This document shows positions 8,866 through 17,833 of a stretch of DNA of 64,000 nt, one piece after another. This DNA comes from JAMDEO01 sp963775295 (lineage in GTDB: Bacteria; Actinomycetota; Thermoleophilia; RBG-16-64-13), in NCBI GenBank assembly GCA_963775295.1, contig CAVZIK010000006.1:62001-126000 (forward strand). Reading direction: 5' to 3'. The notes beneath the pieces are model-generated. The model had not been told where the DNA came from, searched no databases, and saw only the letters and a program-made list of their open reading frames with translations. The number at the start of each line of letters is the position of its first letter. Within the stretch, counting starts at the first letter, position 1. The position numbers and the translations under genes were made by a program.

Positions 8866-9450
8866 ATGGCCGACGATGCTCTTTTCAACCCGGACAGGGC
8901 CAAGGGTCTCAACGACCACGGTCGCCTTGCGACGCAGGTGAGCAAGGAATCGCTCGCCCACCTTCTCGATCTCCGCGGGCAAGAGGATATCGCAGACCTG
9001 GGTAGCGGCACCGGCTTCTACACCGATATCGTGGCCGGCTTCACCTCGGGCATCGTCTACGCGGTGGAGTTCCAACCACGAATGATCGATGCTTACCGCG
9101 AAAGAGGCCTTCCCAGCAACGTGCGCGCTGTCCAGGGTGACATCCGGCGGCTCCATCTCGCCGAGAACAGCATCGACGTCGCCTATTCCATCGCCGTGTA
9201 CCACGAGATTCGAGGCGATCTGGGGCTGAGCACTCTGCTGCCGGCCCTTAGGCCCCCAGGACGTCTGGTAATCATCGATTGGCGAAGCGACCCCGAGTCG
9301 TGGGAAAGCGGCCCTCCGGCCCGTCTCCGCTTCCACAAGACGGATGTGGTGGATACGCTGCGCCCCTTCTTCGGCACTGTCACAGCCGAGAACGTGGGCA
9401 GGTTCATGTTTGCGGTGGTGGCGCGCGACAAATCTTCGGAGGAGTCATGA
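8866..9450 (+). CDS. Class I SAM-dependent methyltransferase
   Basis: A 194-residue Rossmann-fold methyltransferase. Motif I is DLGSGTG at residues 44-50, followed by an acidic strand end (YAVEFQPRMID) and RAVQGDIRRLHLAENSIDVAYS for motifs III/IV. The substrate is unknown; the size and motif order are like small-molecule UbiE/Methyltransf_11 members. GGGAG lies 8 bases upstream of the ATG. Its stop overlaps the next gene's start as ATGA, so the pair is translationally coupled. It lies on the strand opposite to most of the window. Confidence 0.88.
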   Translation: MADDALFNPDRAKGLNDHGRLATQVSKESLAHLLDLRGQEDIADLGSGTGFYTDIVAGFTSGIVYAVEFQPRMIDAYRERGLPSNVRAVQGDIRRLHLAENSIDVAYSIAVYHEIRGDLGLSTLLPALRPPGRLVIIDWRSDPESWESGPPARLRFHKTDVVDTLRPFFGTVTAENVGRFMFAVVARDKSSEES

Positions 9451-10355
9451 GCGAGGCCGCCATCGTCGAACTCCTCAGGCAGCACGGGCCGCTCACCGGT
9501 GCGGAACTGCAGGAACAGACAGAACTCGAGCCGCTCGCGCTGTGGCGTTTCTGCGTCAGCGATCCCCGCGTCGACGTTCGCACACTCGGCCGCCGTTATC
9601 TGCGCCTTGATCGGGCCGTGGACGGCTACGCTCGCCTCTCCCCATCCATACGGAGGGAATTCTTGACCTATACGCTTCTCGATCGCAAAGGGGTGGAGGC
9701 GAGGATGGAGGCCCGAGCCCAGACCCTGTCCACCGAGATCCAGCGCATCAGCGACACCAAGCGCCGCCTCGCTTCACAGACCGTTGCGACCTTGGTCGAA
9801 GCACTGGCAGACCGGGAGGAAGTTCTGACGAAGACCTGCTTCATCCTGGGCGGAGACATCGTGTACAACATGGCCCACCGGGTACCCCGCCCCGAGCACA
9901 GCACGGGAAAGCTCGTGCGCGGATCCGACCTCGACATAGTCATCGTCACCGACGATTCGCTGGGCCAGGACGTGCGCTCCGCATTGGACGACGCGATCTA
10001 CCAGAAGAAGTACTTGCTTCTCATTAGCCCGAGCTATCGGGAAGAACTCGACTACCTCATCAAGGACATGACCACCGTGCGCACGCAGGTCTCGTTCGAC
10101 ACCTTTGAGCACATGGTGGCCTGCAAGATCCTGGATGAAGGCGAATTCCTGCACGGCAGCAAGGAAATCTTCGATGGCATCAAGGGCCTGCTAGCGGAAC
10201 GAAATATCCCGCAGAAGCTGGAGCTTCTTCAGAAACGGGCCGCCAATACCCGAAACAGCGCCGAGCATGTGTTGAGGCAGGCGGACGGAGAACAGACTGG
10301 AAGCCGGTACCTGAATCTCTTCTACACCACCGACGAGAGCGACGAGATCTACTGA
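9447..10355 (+). CDS. Winged-helix / nucleotidyltransferase-like protein, function unknown
   Basis: 302 residues. Residues 1-65 look like a winged helix (AAIVELLRQHGPLTGAELQE, then a wing-like RTLGRRYLRLD). A helical linker leads to a Pol-beta-type nucleotidyltransferase signature, GSDLDIVIV at 159-167 with the GS and D-x-D carboxylates preserved, and LGGDIVYN just before it. The rest is helical and ends acidic (TTDESDEIY). I chose the ATG at 9447 because GGAGGAG lies directly upstream and it forms an ATGA overlap with the methyltransferase. I cannot assign a substrate; it may modify RNA, a protein or a small molecule. Its stop overlaps the convergent glmM stop by 7 bases. Confidence 0.75.
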   Translation: MSEAAIVELLRQHGPLTGAELQEQTELEPLALWRFCVSDPRVDVRTLGRRYLRLDRAVDGYARLSPSIRREFLTYTLLDRKGVEARMEARAQTLSTEIQRISDTKRRLASQTVATLVEALADREEVLTKTCFILGGDIVYNMAHRVPRPEHSTGKLVRGSDLDIVIVTDDSLGQDVRSALDDAIYQKKYLLLISPSYREELDYLIKDMTTVRTQVSFDTFEHMVACKILDEGEFLHGSKEIFDGIKGLLAERNIPQKLELLQKRAANTRNSAEHVLRQADGEQTGSRYLNLFYTTDESDEIY

Positions 10356-11704
10356 GGCCCGATCTCATCGCGGATGATGCCAGCCAGCAGCTCCGCCAGT
10401 TCGCGGATGACCTCCGAATCCAAGCCCTCGACCATGACCCGGCACATCGACTGGGTACCGGAATATCGGATGAGAAAGCGGCCCTCATCCCCCAACAGCC
10501 TTTCCGCCTCTTCGGTGGCATCGCGCAAGCGTGGGATCTCTTCGAGCGGGGGCTTCGAGACGACGTCGACATTGATCGTGGTTTGTGGCATGACCGTCAT
10601 GATGTCGGCGAGATCCGACAAGGCACGGTTCCAGAATCGCATCGCCCCCACAAGTTGGAGGCCGGCAACGATGCCATCGCCGGTGGTGTGATGGCGACGG
10701 AAGATGATATGGCCTGATTCCTCGCCCCCTACCGCGGCATCGATCTCGTTCATCAGCTTGACCACGTACCGATCGCCGACCTGGCTCGCAGCGTGCTGCA
10801 CTCCCATGCGGGAAAGGGCGCGGGTCAGTCCCAGGTTGCTCATCACTGTGGTCACGACCACGAGGTTGTCGAGCCAGCCTCGCTCCCGGTACATCTGGGC
10901 GCACACCCCAATCACCTGGTCGCCGGTGAGGCGGTTGCCAGCCTCGTCGACTGCGATAAGCCGGTCGCCGTCGCCGTCGAAAGCAAGTCCCAGATCGGCA
11001 CCCACTTCGCGGACTCTAAGGCTTAGGCCCTCCGTGTGCTCCGACCCGCAATCTCTGTTGATGTTGATGCCCGAAGGCTGGTCATTGATCACGGTCACAG
11101 ATGCACCCAAGGCGGTGAACACCTGGGGCGCAACCCACGAGGTCGCTCCGTTGGCGCAGTCGAGCACGAGCTTCAAGCCTATGAGGTCATCCGCCGGGAA
11201 GGAGCTCCGGCAGAATGCGGCGTAGCGGGCAACCGCGTCTTGAATCTCGACGACGGTCCCGATCTCGGCCCCCTGGGCCTGAACGGTCGCGTCAACCCCG
11301 TCCGCGATGAACGCCTCCATGCGCTGTTCGTCGTCGTCGGACAGCTTGAGGCCGTCGGCCGCGAAGATCTTGATACCGTTGTCCTCAAATGGGTTGTGTG
11401 AGGCGGATATTACGACGCCCGCCGCAGCGCCCGAATCCCTCAGAGCGAAAGCCACACCTGGGGTGGGAAGAACCCCGACCTTGGAGACCTCGCCCCCAGC
11501 CGAGCAGATGCCGGCGACCAAGGCCGCTTCGAGCATGGCTCCGCTGAGACGTGTGTCTCTGCCGACGATCACCCGCGGGCGCCGGGACTTCTTCTCCTGA
11601 CACAGGAGCACGACCGCACGGCCCACAGCCATGGCTATTTCCGGCGTCATAGGCGGCTCGTTGGCCACCCCGCGTATGCCGTCGGTGCCGAAGAGCCGAG
11701 CCAT
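10349..11704 (-). CDS. glmM: Phosphoglucosamine mutase
   Basis: Converts glucosamine-6-phosphate to glucosamine-1-phosphate for UDP-GlcNAc synthesis. 451 residues, normal for GlmM. The phosphoserine loop ISASHNP has its serine at residue 102. The Mg-binding DGDGDR is near 243, the sugar-binding EESGH near 330, and the phosphate-binding RYSGTQ near the C-terminus. ATG is 3 bases after the stop of the beta-helix gene, so these are one operon. The serine loop and the N-terminal RLFGTDGIRGVAN favour GlmM over PGM/PMM. Confidence 0.97.
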   Translation of the reverse strand: MARLFGTDGIRGVANEPPMTPEIAMAVGRAVVLLCQEKKSRRPRVIVGRDTRLSGAMLEAALVAGICSAGGEVSKVGVLPTPGVAFALRDSGAAAGVVISASHNPFEDNGIKIFAADGLKLSDDDEQRMEAFIADGVDATVQAQGAEIGTVVEIQDAVARYAAFCRSSFPADDLIGLKLVLDCANGATSWVAPQVFTALGASVTVINDQPSGININRDCGSEHTEGLSLRVREVGADLGLAFDGDGDRLIAVDEAGNRLTGDQVIGVCAQMYRERGWLDNLVVVTTVMSNLGLTRALSRMGVQHAASQVGDRYVVKLMNEIDAAVGGEESGHIIFRRHHTTGDGIVAGLQLVGAMRFWNRALSDLADIMTVMPQTTINVDVVSKPPLEEIPRLRDATEEAERLLGDEGRFLIRYSGTQSMCRVMVEGLDSEVIRELAELLAGIIRDEIGPQ

Positions 11705-11707
11705 CGG

Positions 11708-12982
11708 TTAAAGGCCTTCCGCAACAGCAGTCTCGGCCGTCTCGGGCAGAAAGCCGACCACCTCGTCCACGATCGCTTGCAGCCAAGCGGTGCCGGCCAC
11801 TTTGGTGGGCAGATCGAGGGAGGCTACGGCATCAGAGTACGCGGTCAAAGCGGGAATCCTCGACCACCCGGAGAGAAAACGCTCGCGCGCTCGCGCTCCC
11901 GCGGCATCCGGCCTTCCCGTGAGCAAAGCCGTTTGAAGATGGGGCCACTTGTCACAAAGCCGTCGATAAGCCTCCAAGGACTGTGCCTGGGCCGCAGTCT
12001 CTGGGCCTGCAGAACGCCCATCGGGCGCGCCTTCGAGAGCCTCCGCGACCTCTCCCAGGCGCCGGAAGCGCTCGTCGATGATCGTGTCCAATTTCTCCGC
12101 GGCACCCGCGCAGCAGGCCTCCTGGTAGGGATCGCCCATCATGAGCGTAGCACGAGCCACTCGGTACCAGGCCTGTAGAGCCCGGATGTTGCCAAGGTAA
12201 TGAAGGTTGTTCCGGAACAGACGCCCCACTCCAGCGTACGTGCCGTTGCGAAACTTGCGGGAACGGCCCCCGGCGGCGGGACGACCGGTAAAGAGAAGCC
12301 CTTCCTCCAAGACGTCCTGACGACAGACCACACCGGCAGCGACTACCGTGCCGAAGCCGATGCGTGTGGGTCCTACAAGCCCCCCCTGACCACCCAGGAA
12401 AATGGGGGGTTGATCGAGCATGACCCCCCGCGGCACGCTGCCGAGCAGAGATGCTGTCGCTTTGTCCTGGTTGGGAGTGAAGTTGAAATGAATGTACGAA
12501 GAGCCCACCTCGCTGTGATTCTTAGGCCCGGTCCCCCCGGCCATGAGACAGTCGCAGAAGTTCACCAGGCTACCCACCGTGACGAAAGGGAGCAAGACCG
12601 TCTGTTTAAGACCTACGCAGTGTGCAGCACTGGCCCGCTCTTCGAGCACTGTCCCCGGCCGAACATGTGCCGAACTGCCCACACTCGATCCATCGAGAAA
12701 GGTAGAGTCTGAGAAGAAACCACCCTTGAGCGACACGTCCCGCCCGAGCTGGCAGTCCTCCACCGTCGCTGGGCCTTCCTCTCCGATAACCGAGCCCGGT
12801 CCGATGGCGGTCTTCGCTCCGCGCACACGGCACCCGGCGTGAATGACGACCCCAGGGGCGATGCGCTCCGGGTCGACTTCGACGCCTACACAGACCGACC
12901 CTGGACGGTGAACGATCACGCCTCGGTCCAAGAGGGCGCGGATGGCTGCATCTGTATTGGCACTCATATCCAGTTCGTACAT
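11708..12982 (-). CDS. GlmU-like left-handed beta-helix protein (no uridylyltransferase domain)
   Basis: 424 residues. About residues 20-250 are hexapeptide-repeat sequence (VIHAGCRVRGAKTAIGPGSVIG and similar) with GPKNHSEVGSSYIHFNF, which resembles the acetyltransferase half of GlmU. The N-terminal nucleotidyltransferase domain of GlmU is missing. The last 170 residues are helical and of unknown role. The gene sits directly upstream of glmM, so a role in glucosamine-1-phosphate acetylation or UDP-GlcNAc supply is likely but inferred. A TATACT at 12990-12995 lies 7 bases before the ATG, so the transcript may be leaderless. It could equally be another hexapeptide acyltransferase. Confidence 0.75.
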   Translation of the reverse strand: MYELDMSANTDAAIRALLDRGVIVHRPGSVCVGVEVDPERIAPGVVIHAGCRVRGAKTAIGPGSVIGEEGPATVEDCQLGRDVSLKGGFFSDSTFLDGSSVGSSAHVRPGTVLEERASAAHCVGLKQTVLLPFVTVGSLVNFCDCLMAGGTGPKNHSEVGSSYIHFNFTPNQDKATASLLGSVPRGVMLDQPPIFLGGQGGLVGPTRIGFGTVVAAGVVCRQDVLEEGLLFTGRPAAGGRSRKFRNGTYAGVGRLFRNNLHYLGNIRALQAWYRVARATLMMGDPYQEACCAGAAEKLDTIIDERFRRLGEVAEALEGAPDGRSAGPETAAQAQSLEAYRRLCDKWPHLQTALLTGRPDAAGARARERFLSGWSRIPALTAYSDAVASLDLPTKVAGTAWLQAIVDEVVGFLPETAETAVAEGL

Positions 12983-12989
12983 GGCTTCC

Positions 12990-12995
12990 AGTATA
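12990..12995 (-). promoter_or_regulatory. Possible leaderless promoter (-10 TATACT)
   Basis: TATACT on the minus strand is followed by 7 bases and then the ATG of the GlmU-like gene. A start 6-7 bases after the -10 would put the first transcribed base at or next to the ATG. No convincing -35 is visible. Confidence 0.4.
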
Positions 12996-13042
12996 GAGGC
13001 TCGCGTGAACGAATTCCCAGGCGACAGGGCGCTGAGGACGGC

Positions 13043-13468
13043 TCAATCATCCTCGTGGAAATCGGCCGAACGATCGCGTTTCCGGCGGCTCCGTAGCCGC
13101 TTCTCCTCCAACCGCCGTCGATTGACGCTCGATGGAACCGAGACCTTGATCCGGACTTCTTCCTCGAGCAGGGCCGCCCGCACAAGGTGGACGAACCTGC
13201 GCACCGCCTCCTCGCGGTTGGCCAGTTGGGTACGGTGCCGCTGGACGATTACACGGAGGATGCCTTCCTTGTTGATCCGCCCCCCCAGACGTTCATGCAG
13301 CAGCAGACGCTGCTGTTCGAGCAGGCTCGGAGATCGGTCGACATCGAATAGGAGAGTGACCCTGGTGTTGACCTTGTTGACGTTCTGACCTCCGGGGCCG
13401 CTGCTCCGAGAAGTCGTGAACGCCAATTCCGCGTCGGGAATATCGACACCGTCCGCGATGAAGACCAC
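13043..13468 (-). CDS. arfB: Alternative ribosome-rescue factor / peptidyl-tRNA hydrolase
   Basis: Releases peptides from ribosomes stalled without a stop codon. 141 residues, the usual size for ArfB/YaeJ. It has the GGQ catalytic motif at residues 26-28 within SSGPGGQNVNKV but no codon-recognition domain. The basic C-terminal tail (EEKRLRSRRKRD) is the part that enters the empty mRNA channel. GTG start; GAGGTAAAGGG lies about 7 bases upstream. It sits between the CoA-binding gene and the GlmU-like gene. Confidence 0.92.
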   Translation of the reverse strand: MVFIADGVDIPDAELAFTTSRSSGPGGQNVNKVNTRVTLLFDVDRSPSLLEQQRLLLHERLGGRINKEGILRVIVQRHRTQLANREEAVRRFVHLVRAALLEEEVRIKVSVPSSVNRRRLEEKRLRSRRKRDRSADFHEDD

Positions 13469-13498
13469 TGGACGCCCTTTACCTCGCGGAGAAAGGTT

Positions 13499-13918
13499 TC
13501 ACGATCCAGAACCGCCCAGGAAGTCCAGCTGATCCATATACATCAGGATGCACCGTCCCGAAACCACATCGATGCCGTGATCCCGGCAATATTCCACCGC
13601 GGCCGTCGACTCGGCTCCCGGCTGCATCCAGACACGACGTATCCCCTCGCTGGCGGCCTGCTGCACGACCTTCTCAGTGCTCGCCGGGGGAACCACGACG
13701 ACGATCTGCTCGACGCCTTCCGGCAAGTCGGCCAAGCTCGCATAGCAACGCTCGCCGCCTATCTCGCTTGTCGCCGGATTCACCGGGTAGCTCTCCTCGC
13801 CCCGAGCCTTGAGACGCCGATGGACGATACTGCCGTACTTGTCGGCATCGCGAGACACTCCGACCACGGCCCAACGGCCTCCACCAAAGAACTCATCCAT
13901 CTTGTTTCTATCAGCCAT
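13499..13918 (-). CDS. CoA-binding domain protein
   Basis: 139 residues forming a single Rossmann-like CoA-binding domain (AVVGVSRDADKYGSIVHRRL at the N-terminus; VDVVSGRCILMYM at the C-terminus). This family is common and uncharacterised. I chose the ATG at 13918, which has GGAGG six bases upstream. It overlaps the end of the HAD gene by 8 bases, which suggests translational coupling. Confidence 0.88.
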   Translation of the reverse strand: MADRNKMDEFFGGGRWAVVGVSRDADKYGSIVHRRLKARGEESYPVNPATSEIGGERCYASLADLPEGVEQIVVVVPPASTEKVVQQAASEGIRRVWMQPGAESTAAVEYCRDHGIDVVSGRCILMYMDQLDFLGGSGS

Positions 13919-14585
13919 CGACAACCTCCGTCGAGAGCGACACCACGACCTCGACGGTCAGGTCCGCGATCGATACGAGCACCTCTCGTGCAAGACTTAC
14001 CACTTCGGCCGACGGCGGAAACTCCTTGTTCGGTATCGCGATCACCGCAAGACCCGCGGCGGCGGCTGCCCTTATGCCATTGGTGGAGTCCTCCACCGCA
14101 GCCGCCCTTACAGGTTCGGCCCCCAACCGAGCACAAGCGGTGAGGTAGACGTCGGGCTCCGGCTTGCCGTGTTGGACCTCGTCGGAAGACACCAGTACCC
14201 GGAAGTACGGCCGCATCCCCCTGACATCGAGAGCCGTTTCGATCAGCTCCAGCGGGGATGAAGACGCGATGCCTAGCTGGAAGCGGCTCGCCAGGCAGGC
14301 CACAGCCGTGGCGGCGCCCGGATAGACTACGAGTTCGTGTCGATACCGCTCACGCAAGTCCCGCAGGACACCTTCGAATATCTCTTCCGCGGGCAAAGGG
14401 ATCTCGCATTTATCGCGCATGTAGACCGACCACTGCCGGGAGTTGTCGCCCATCACCGCATTCTGATCGGCTTCGGACCAATGGCCGCCGTTTGCAACAG
14501 CGAAATCCCGGCGGACCGCGTGCCACACATGCTCTGTGTCGAAGATGACGCCATCCATGTCGAAGACCACTGTGTCGATGGTCAC
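13911..14585 (-). CDS. HAD-superfamily hydrolase (beta-phosphoglucomutase-like)
   Basis: 224 residues. The motifs are in order: DMDGVIFD (nucleophile and acid aspartates) near the N-terminus, SSSPLELIE (motif II serine), GKPEPDVY (motif III lysine) and EDSTNGIRAA (motif IV). The cap type and the DMDGVIFD sequence match the phosphatase/phosphoglucomutase subgroup; the substrate is not predictable. I prefer the GTG at 14585, behind GGGGGAGAG. An earlier GTG at 14609 would overlap the upstream stop as GTGA and is also possible. Confidence 0.9.
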   Translation of the reverse strand: MTIDTVVFDMDGVIFDTEHVWHAVRRDFAVANGGHWSEADQNAVMGDNSRQWSVYMRDKCEIPLPAEEIFEGVLRDLRERYRHELVVYPGAATAVACLASRFQLGIASSSPLELIETALDVRGMRPYFRVLVSSDEVQHGKPEPDVYLTACARLGAEPVRAAAVEDSTNGIRAAAAAGLAVIAIPNKEFPPSAEVVSLAREVLVSIADLTVEVVVSLSTEVVDG

Positions 14586-14605
14586 AGACTCTCCCCCCCG
14601 CGGAT

Positions 14606-17600
14606 TCACGAAAGTCGGATTAGACGGGCGTCGGGCTGCAATTCACGGACCAGATCGGCGATTTCCTCGTGACAGGTGAAGAAAAGGATCTGGTGCCTCT
14701 GGGAGAAATCGATGAGCAACTCAGCCGTCGTGCGTCTGCGCGCGGCATCGAAGTTGACCAGCACGTCGTCCATTACGAGTGGCATGGGCTCCGCCCGGCG
14801 GGCGAACTCCTCGGCCAAACCCAGACGGAGACACAGATAGAGTTGTTCCGCCGCCCCCCGGCTCAATTCGTCGGGTGTCTTCAACCGCCCGTCGCCGTCG
14901 AAGACGACGATACTTTCCTCGTCGGCCGAGCGCTGTACCCGCACATAACGCTCCTGCGTCACTCGATGAAACATTCGCGAGGCCTCGGCCAGAACCATGG
15001 GCTGACGCTCCTGTGTGAACTGGGCCAGGGTTTCTCGCACCAGAACGCTCGCCAGCGCATTCACCCGCCACTGCTCCAGCGCGGCCTCCAGTTCCGCCCT
15101 CAGCCCCTCAAGTTCGGTCTCGAAGAAAGGAACATCTGCGGACTCCTCCAACTCTCTCAATTGTCGCTCGATCTCACCTTCGGCCTTCGTCAGCTCGTCC
15201 GCTTCGGCCCGTCCCTCCTCGATCTCCCGCCGGGCCTCCTCCAGCCGCTCATCCCAAACCGACACCTCGCCACGGGCCAAAGCAGCTCGGAACGACTCGG
15301 CTTCGGGTCCATGGCCCACGGTCTTGATCAGCATGCCCTCCCCGACAGACAGGCCTTGCCGGAGCGCCTGGCGTGTCTCAAAGATCGAAAGCTTGTGGAG
15401 GAATTCGGCTTCATCACTCGCGCCCGCCTGTTCCAGCAGTTCACCCCAGCGGCCCTCCGCGGCGGCAGCCTCATCTCGAGCACGCTCTAGCTCCACCTCT
15501 AGTTCACGGTTAGCCTTTGCCAGGTCGCTGGCCCTTTGGCGGATGTCCGTCTCGGCACGGCACGCATCCGCAAGGGCAAGGAGCGCTGGTTCCACCGCTT
15601 GTCCGCTTCTTTCCCCCGCTTCACTCGCGACATCGACTCCCAGCGGCCCCGGCGCTACAATACCCATCCTCCCGGCAACGGCGACACGAGCCGCTTGGAT
15701 TAGTCTGAGGCTCTCGTCCTCCCAAGAGGCTGTGTCCTCCTCGAGCCGTTGGAGAAGGGCGCGATCCTCGTCCCGCCTGGCACCCAGCTCTTTGGCGGCG
15801 GCCAGACCACGCAGGTATTCGTCCACTCCTTCCCGGGAAAGTCCCTCGGGAAGCCCCCAGTCGTTCATCTGTATCTGGAATTGTTGTTCGACGGCACACT
15901 GCTCGCCACTAAGCCTTTCCACGCGAGTCGACGCGAGCGACTCTTCCAGCAGCGCGTCCTTGAAACGCTGCTCGGCCCTGGCCAGAACGACTGACTGCTC
16001 GTTCCATCTCGCGACCTGAATGTTGGCCTCCATCAAAGCAGCGTCGATTGTCTCCAGCTCGCGCGCATCTCTAAGATCCGCAAGTCCGAGCACAGCCGCC
16101 GGTTCCGCGAGTTCGGCTTCGAGCCGGGAGACTTCGCCGCGCAATCCGTCTTGCGTCGTCTCCTCTGCGCGCAGTGGGTCCACAGTGAGGCCTGCGCCGC
16201 GGCCATCATTGCCGCCCCCAATTCGACGCAGAACCGCCAACACGGCAGTCGCGATCAGGGCGACCACAGCCAGTAGACCGCCGATCGTTGCGAGTGGAAC
16301 CCATCCGGAAAACGCCGCGACGACTGCGACCACCACCAGCATCAAAGCGAGGACCGCGGCGCCGAACGTGAGACCGGTGGAGGGCACTCGAGCCTCCCCC
16401 CGGGTACGATGCCTCGCGGCAATAGCCGCGGAGGCGGACACGCGACCGTCCAATACGGCCTGGCTTGCCCTCAGATCGGCGATTCCGGCTCTGACTACCC
16501 GGAGCGCCTGAACGCGGCCCGCGAGCAACTCCGGATCGGGGTGGGGCAGTGCATCCAGAGACTCGTGCTCCCGATCTCGTTCCGCCTGGGCCCGGGCGCG
16601 CTGTACGCCGGCGAGTTCCAGGTGTTCGGCAGCTTGCCTGGTCTGGCTCGCAACCTCGACCAGCTTCGAACGCCACCCTCGGATCTCCTCAAGGCGCGGC
16701 AAGGAGGTGTCTGTAGTCGCAAGCGACTCCTCTCCGACCGAAGGCCCGAGGTCTCGCAAGGACTGACGCAGCCGGTCCTCGAACAGAGTGACCCGGCCAT
16801 GAACGATTTCGCGCTCCTGAAGCCTGTCCTTATAGAACGGCAGCAGCCCCACCTGTCTCTCGACCGCGGCCGCCAACTCCCATATGCCTTCGAACATGCC
16901 TGCGCGGAGTTGTTCGAGTTCCTCGGCCCTTCGCGCCCATTGCTCTTTTACCCTGGTGAGGGCGCGCTGAGCCGCCCCAAGCCCTTCTTTGACCTCGGCG
17001 AGTCGTCTCACGGCGTCCGGGACAAACACGTCGACAGACTCCAGGGTGTCGAGTTGCTGACGGCTCGAGTCGATGTCGACCCAGACCGGCCAAAGATCGA
17101 GAAGGCGTTGGTGAAAAGTCTGAACGGTTCGCAACTCCTGCTCTCGAGCGTTCAACGATTGAAGTCGCAACCGAACGGACCCCTGCTGCTGGACCAAGTG
17201 TGGATAAGCTTCGGCCAGGGCGCGCGCTTGTTGCAACGTATGTTCACACGTTGTCATTTCGCTCAAGATTCGGTTTATCTCCCCTTCCAGAGACCGCGGC
17301 TTGAGCAGCTGGCCGCAGGTGCGCTCCATCCCCTGGACAACCTGGCGAACAGAGGGACCTGCTCCGCCCACTCCGGCTGCGAATATCCGGGCGCGCACCT
17401 GTTCGCCCGTGAGAGAGTCGAAATCACGCAGTTCGTCCAGGCTGAAGGCGAACACGGTCCGGAAGGTTTGCGCATCGACTCCCCCGATGAGTTGCTGAAA
17501 CTCCGCGTCGCTCAACTCCGCCGAGGAATCGGTGCCAGCCCCGAGGGATATACGGGCGGGTCTCCCCACCTCCCGGTCTATAGCGATGGTACCGCCACCA

Positions 17601-17833
17601 GTCTCGAGGAAGACCCGCCCCCCATGCCGTCCGCCGGCCAGCGGTGGATAAAAGGCCCGCCGGTTCTTCGCGGGGCGAGGAAACCCAAACAAGACCCCCC
17701 GTAGGAAAGCCAGAAGAGTGCTCTTCCCGGCCTCATTAGGACCATAGAGCACCGTGAGACCTGGAGGCAAGTCCCGGATCTCGTGCGAGCAGAACACTCC
17801 GAACCCGTCGACGGACAAACCGGTCACGCGCAT
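14606..17833 (-). CDS. YhaN-like (SbcC/Rad50-type) ATPase with internal membrane hairpin
   Basis: 1,075 residues. The Walker A is in LYGPNEAGKSTLL at the N-terminus; the ABC-type signature and Walker B (PLVMDDVLVNFD) are at the C-terminus. The middle is long coiled coil. About residues 485-540, near the middle of the coiled coil, form two strongly hydrophobic segments instead of a CxxC zinc hook, as in YhaN-type proteins. It follows the phosphoesterase gene with a 10-base overlap, so the two likely form an SbcCD-like nuclease complex, perhaps at the membrane. The ATG at 17833 has GAGGTG upstream; longer upstream starts lack family sequence. Confidence 0.88.
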   Translation of the reverse strand: MRVTGLSVDGFGVFCSHEIRDLPPGLTVLYGPNEAGKSTLLAFLRGVLFGFPRPAKNRRAFYPPLAGGRHGGRVFLETGGGTIAIDREVGRPARISLGAGTDSSAELSDAEFQQLIGGVDAQTFRTVFAFSLDELRDFDSLTGEQVRARIFAAGVGGAGPSVRQVVQGMERTCGQLLKPRSLEGEINRILSEMTTCEHTLQQARALAEAYPHLVQQQGSVRLRLQSLNAREQELRTVQTFHQRLLDLWPVWVDIDSSRQQLDTLESVDVFVPDAVRRLAEVKEGLGAAQRALTRVKEQWARRAEELEQLRAGMFEGIWELAAAVERQVGLLPFYKDRLQEREIVHGRVTLFEDRLRQSLRDLGPSVGEESLATTDTSLPRLEEIRGWRSKLVEVASQTRQAAEHLELAGVQRARAQAERDREHESLDALPHPDPELLAGRVQALRVVRAGIADLRASQAVLDGRVSASAAIAARHRTRGEARVPSTGLTFGAAVLALMLVVVAVVAAFSGWVPLATIGGLLAVVALIATAVLAVLRRIGGGNDGRGAGLTVDPLRAEETTQDGLRGEVSRLEAELAEPAAVLGLADLRDARELETIDAALMEANIQVARWNEQSVVLARAEQRFKDALLEESLASTRVERLSGEQCAVEQQFQIQMNDWGLPEGLSREGVDEYLRGLAAAKELGARRDEDRALLQRLEEDTASWEDESLRLIQAARVAVAGRMGIVAPGPLGVDVASEAGERSGQAVEPALLALADACRAETDIRQRASDLAKANRELEVELERARDEAAAAEGRWGELLEQAGASDEAEFLHKLSIFETRQALRQGLSVGEGMLIKTVGHGPEAESFRAALARGEVSVWDERLEEARREIEEGRAEADELTKAEGEIERQLRELEESADVPFFETELEGLRAELEAALEQWRVNALASVLVRETLAQFTQERQPMVLAEASRMFHRVTQERYVRVQRSADEESIVVFDGDGRLKTPDELSRGAAEQLYLCLRLGLAEEFARRAEPMPLVMDDVLVNFDAARRRTTAELLIDFSQRHQILFFTCHEEIADLVRELQPDARLIRLS

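Noticed and set aside
8866..10355. Toxin-antitoxin (MNT-HEPN) reading of the pair
   Set aside because: The first gene is a methyltransferase, not HEPN, and the nucleotidyltransferase protein is far larger than MNT antitoxins.
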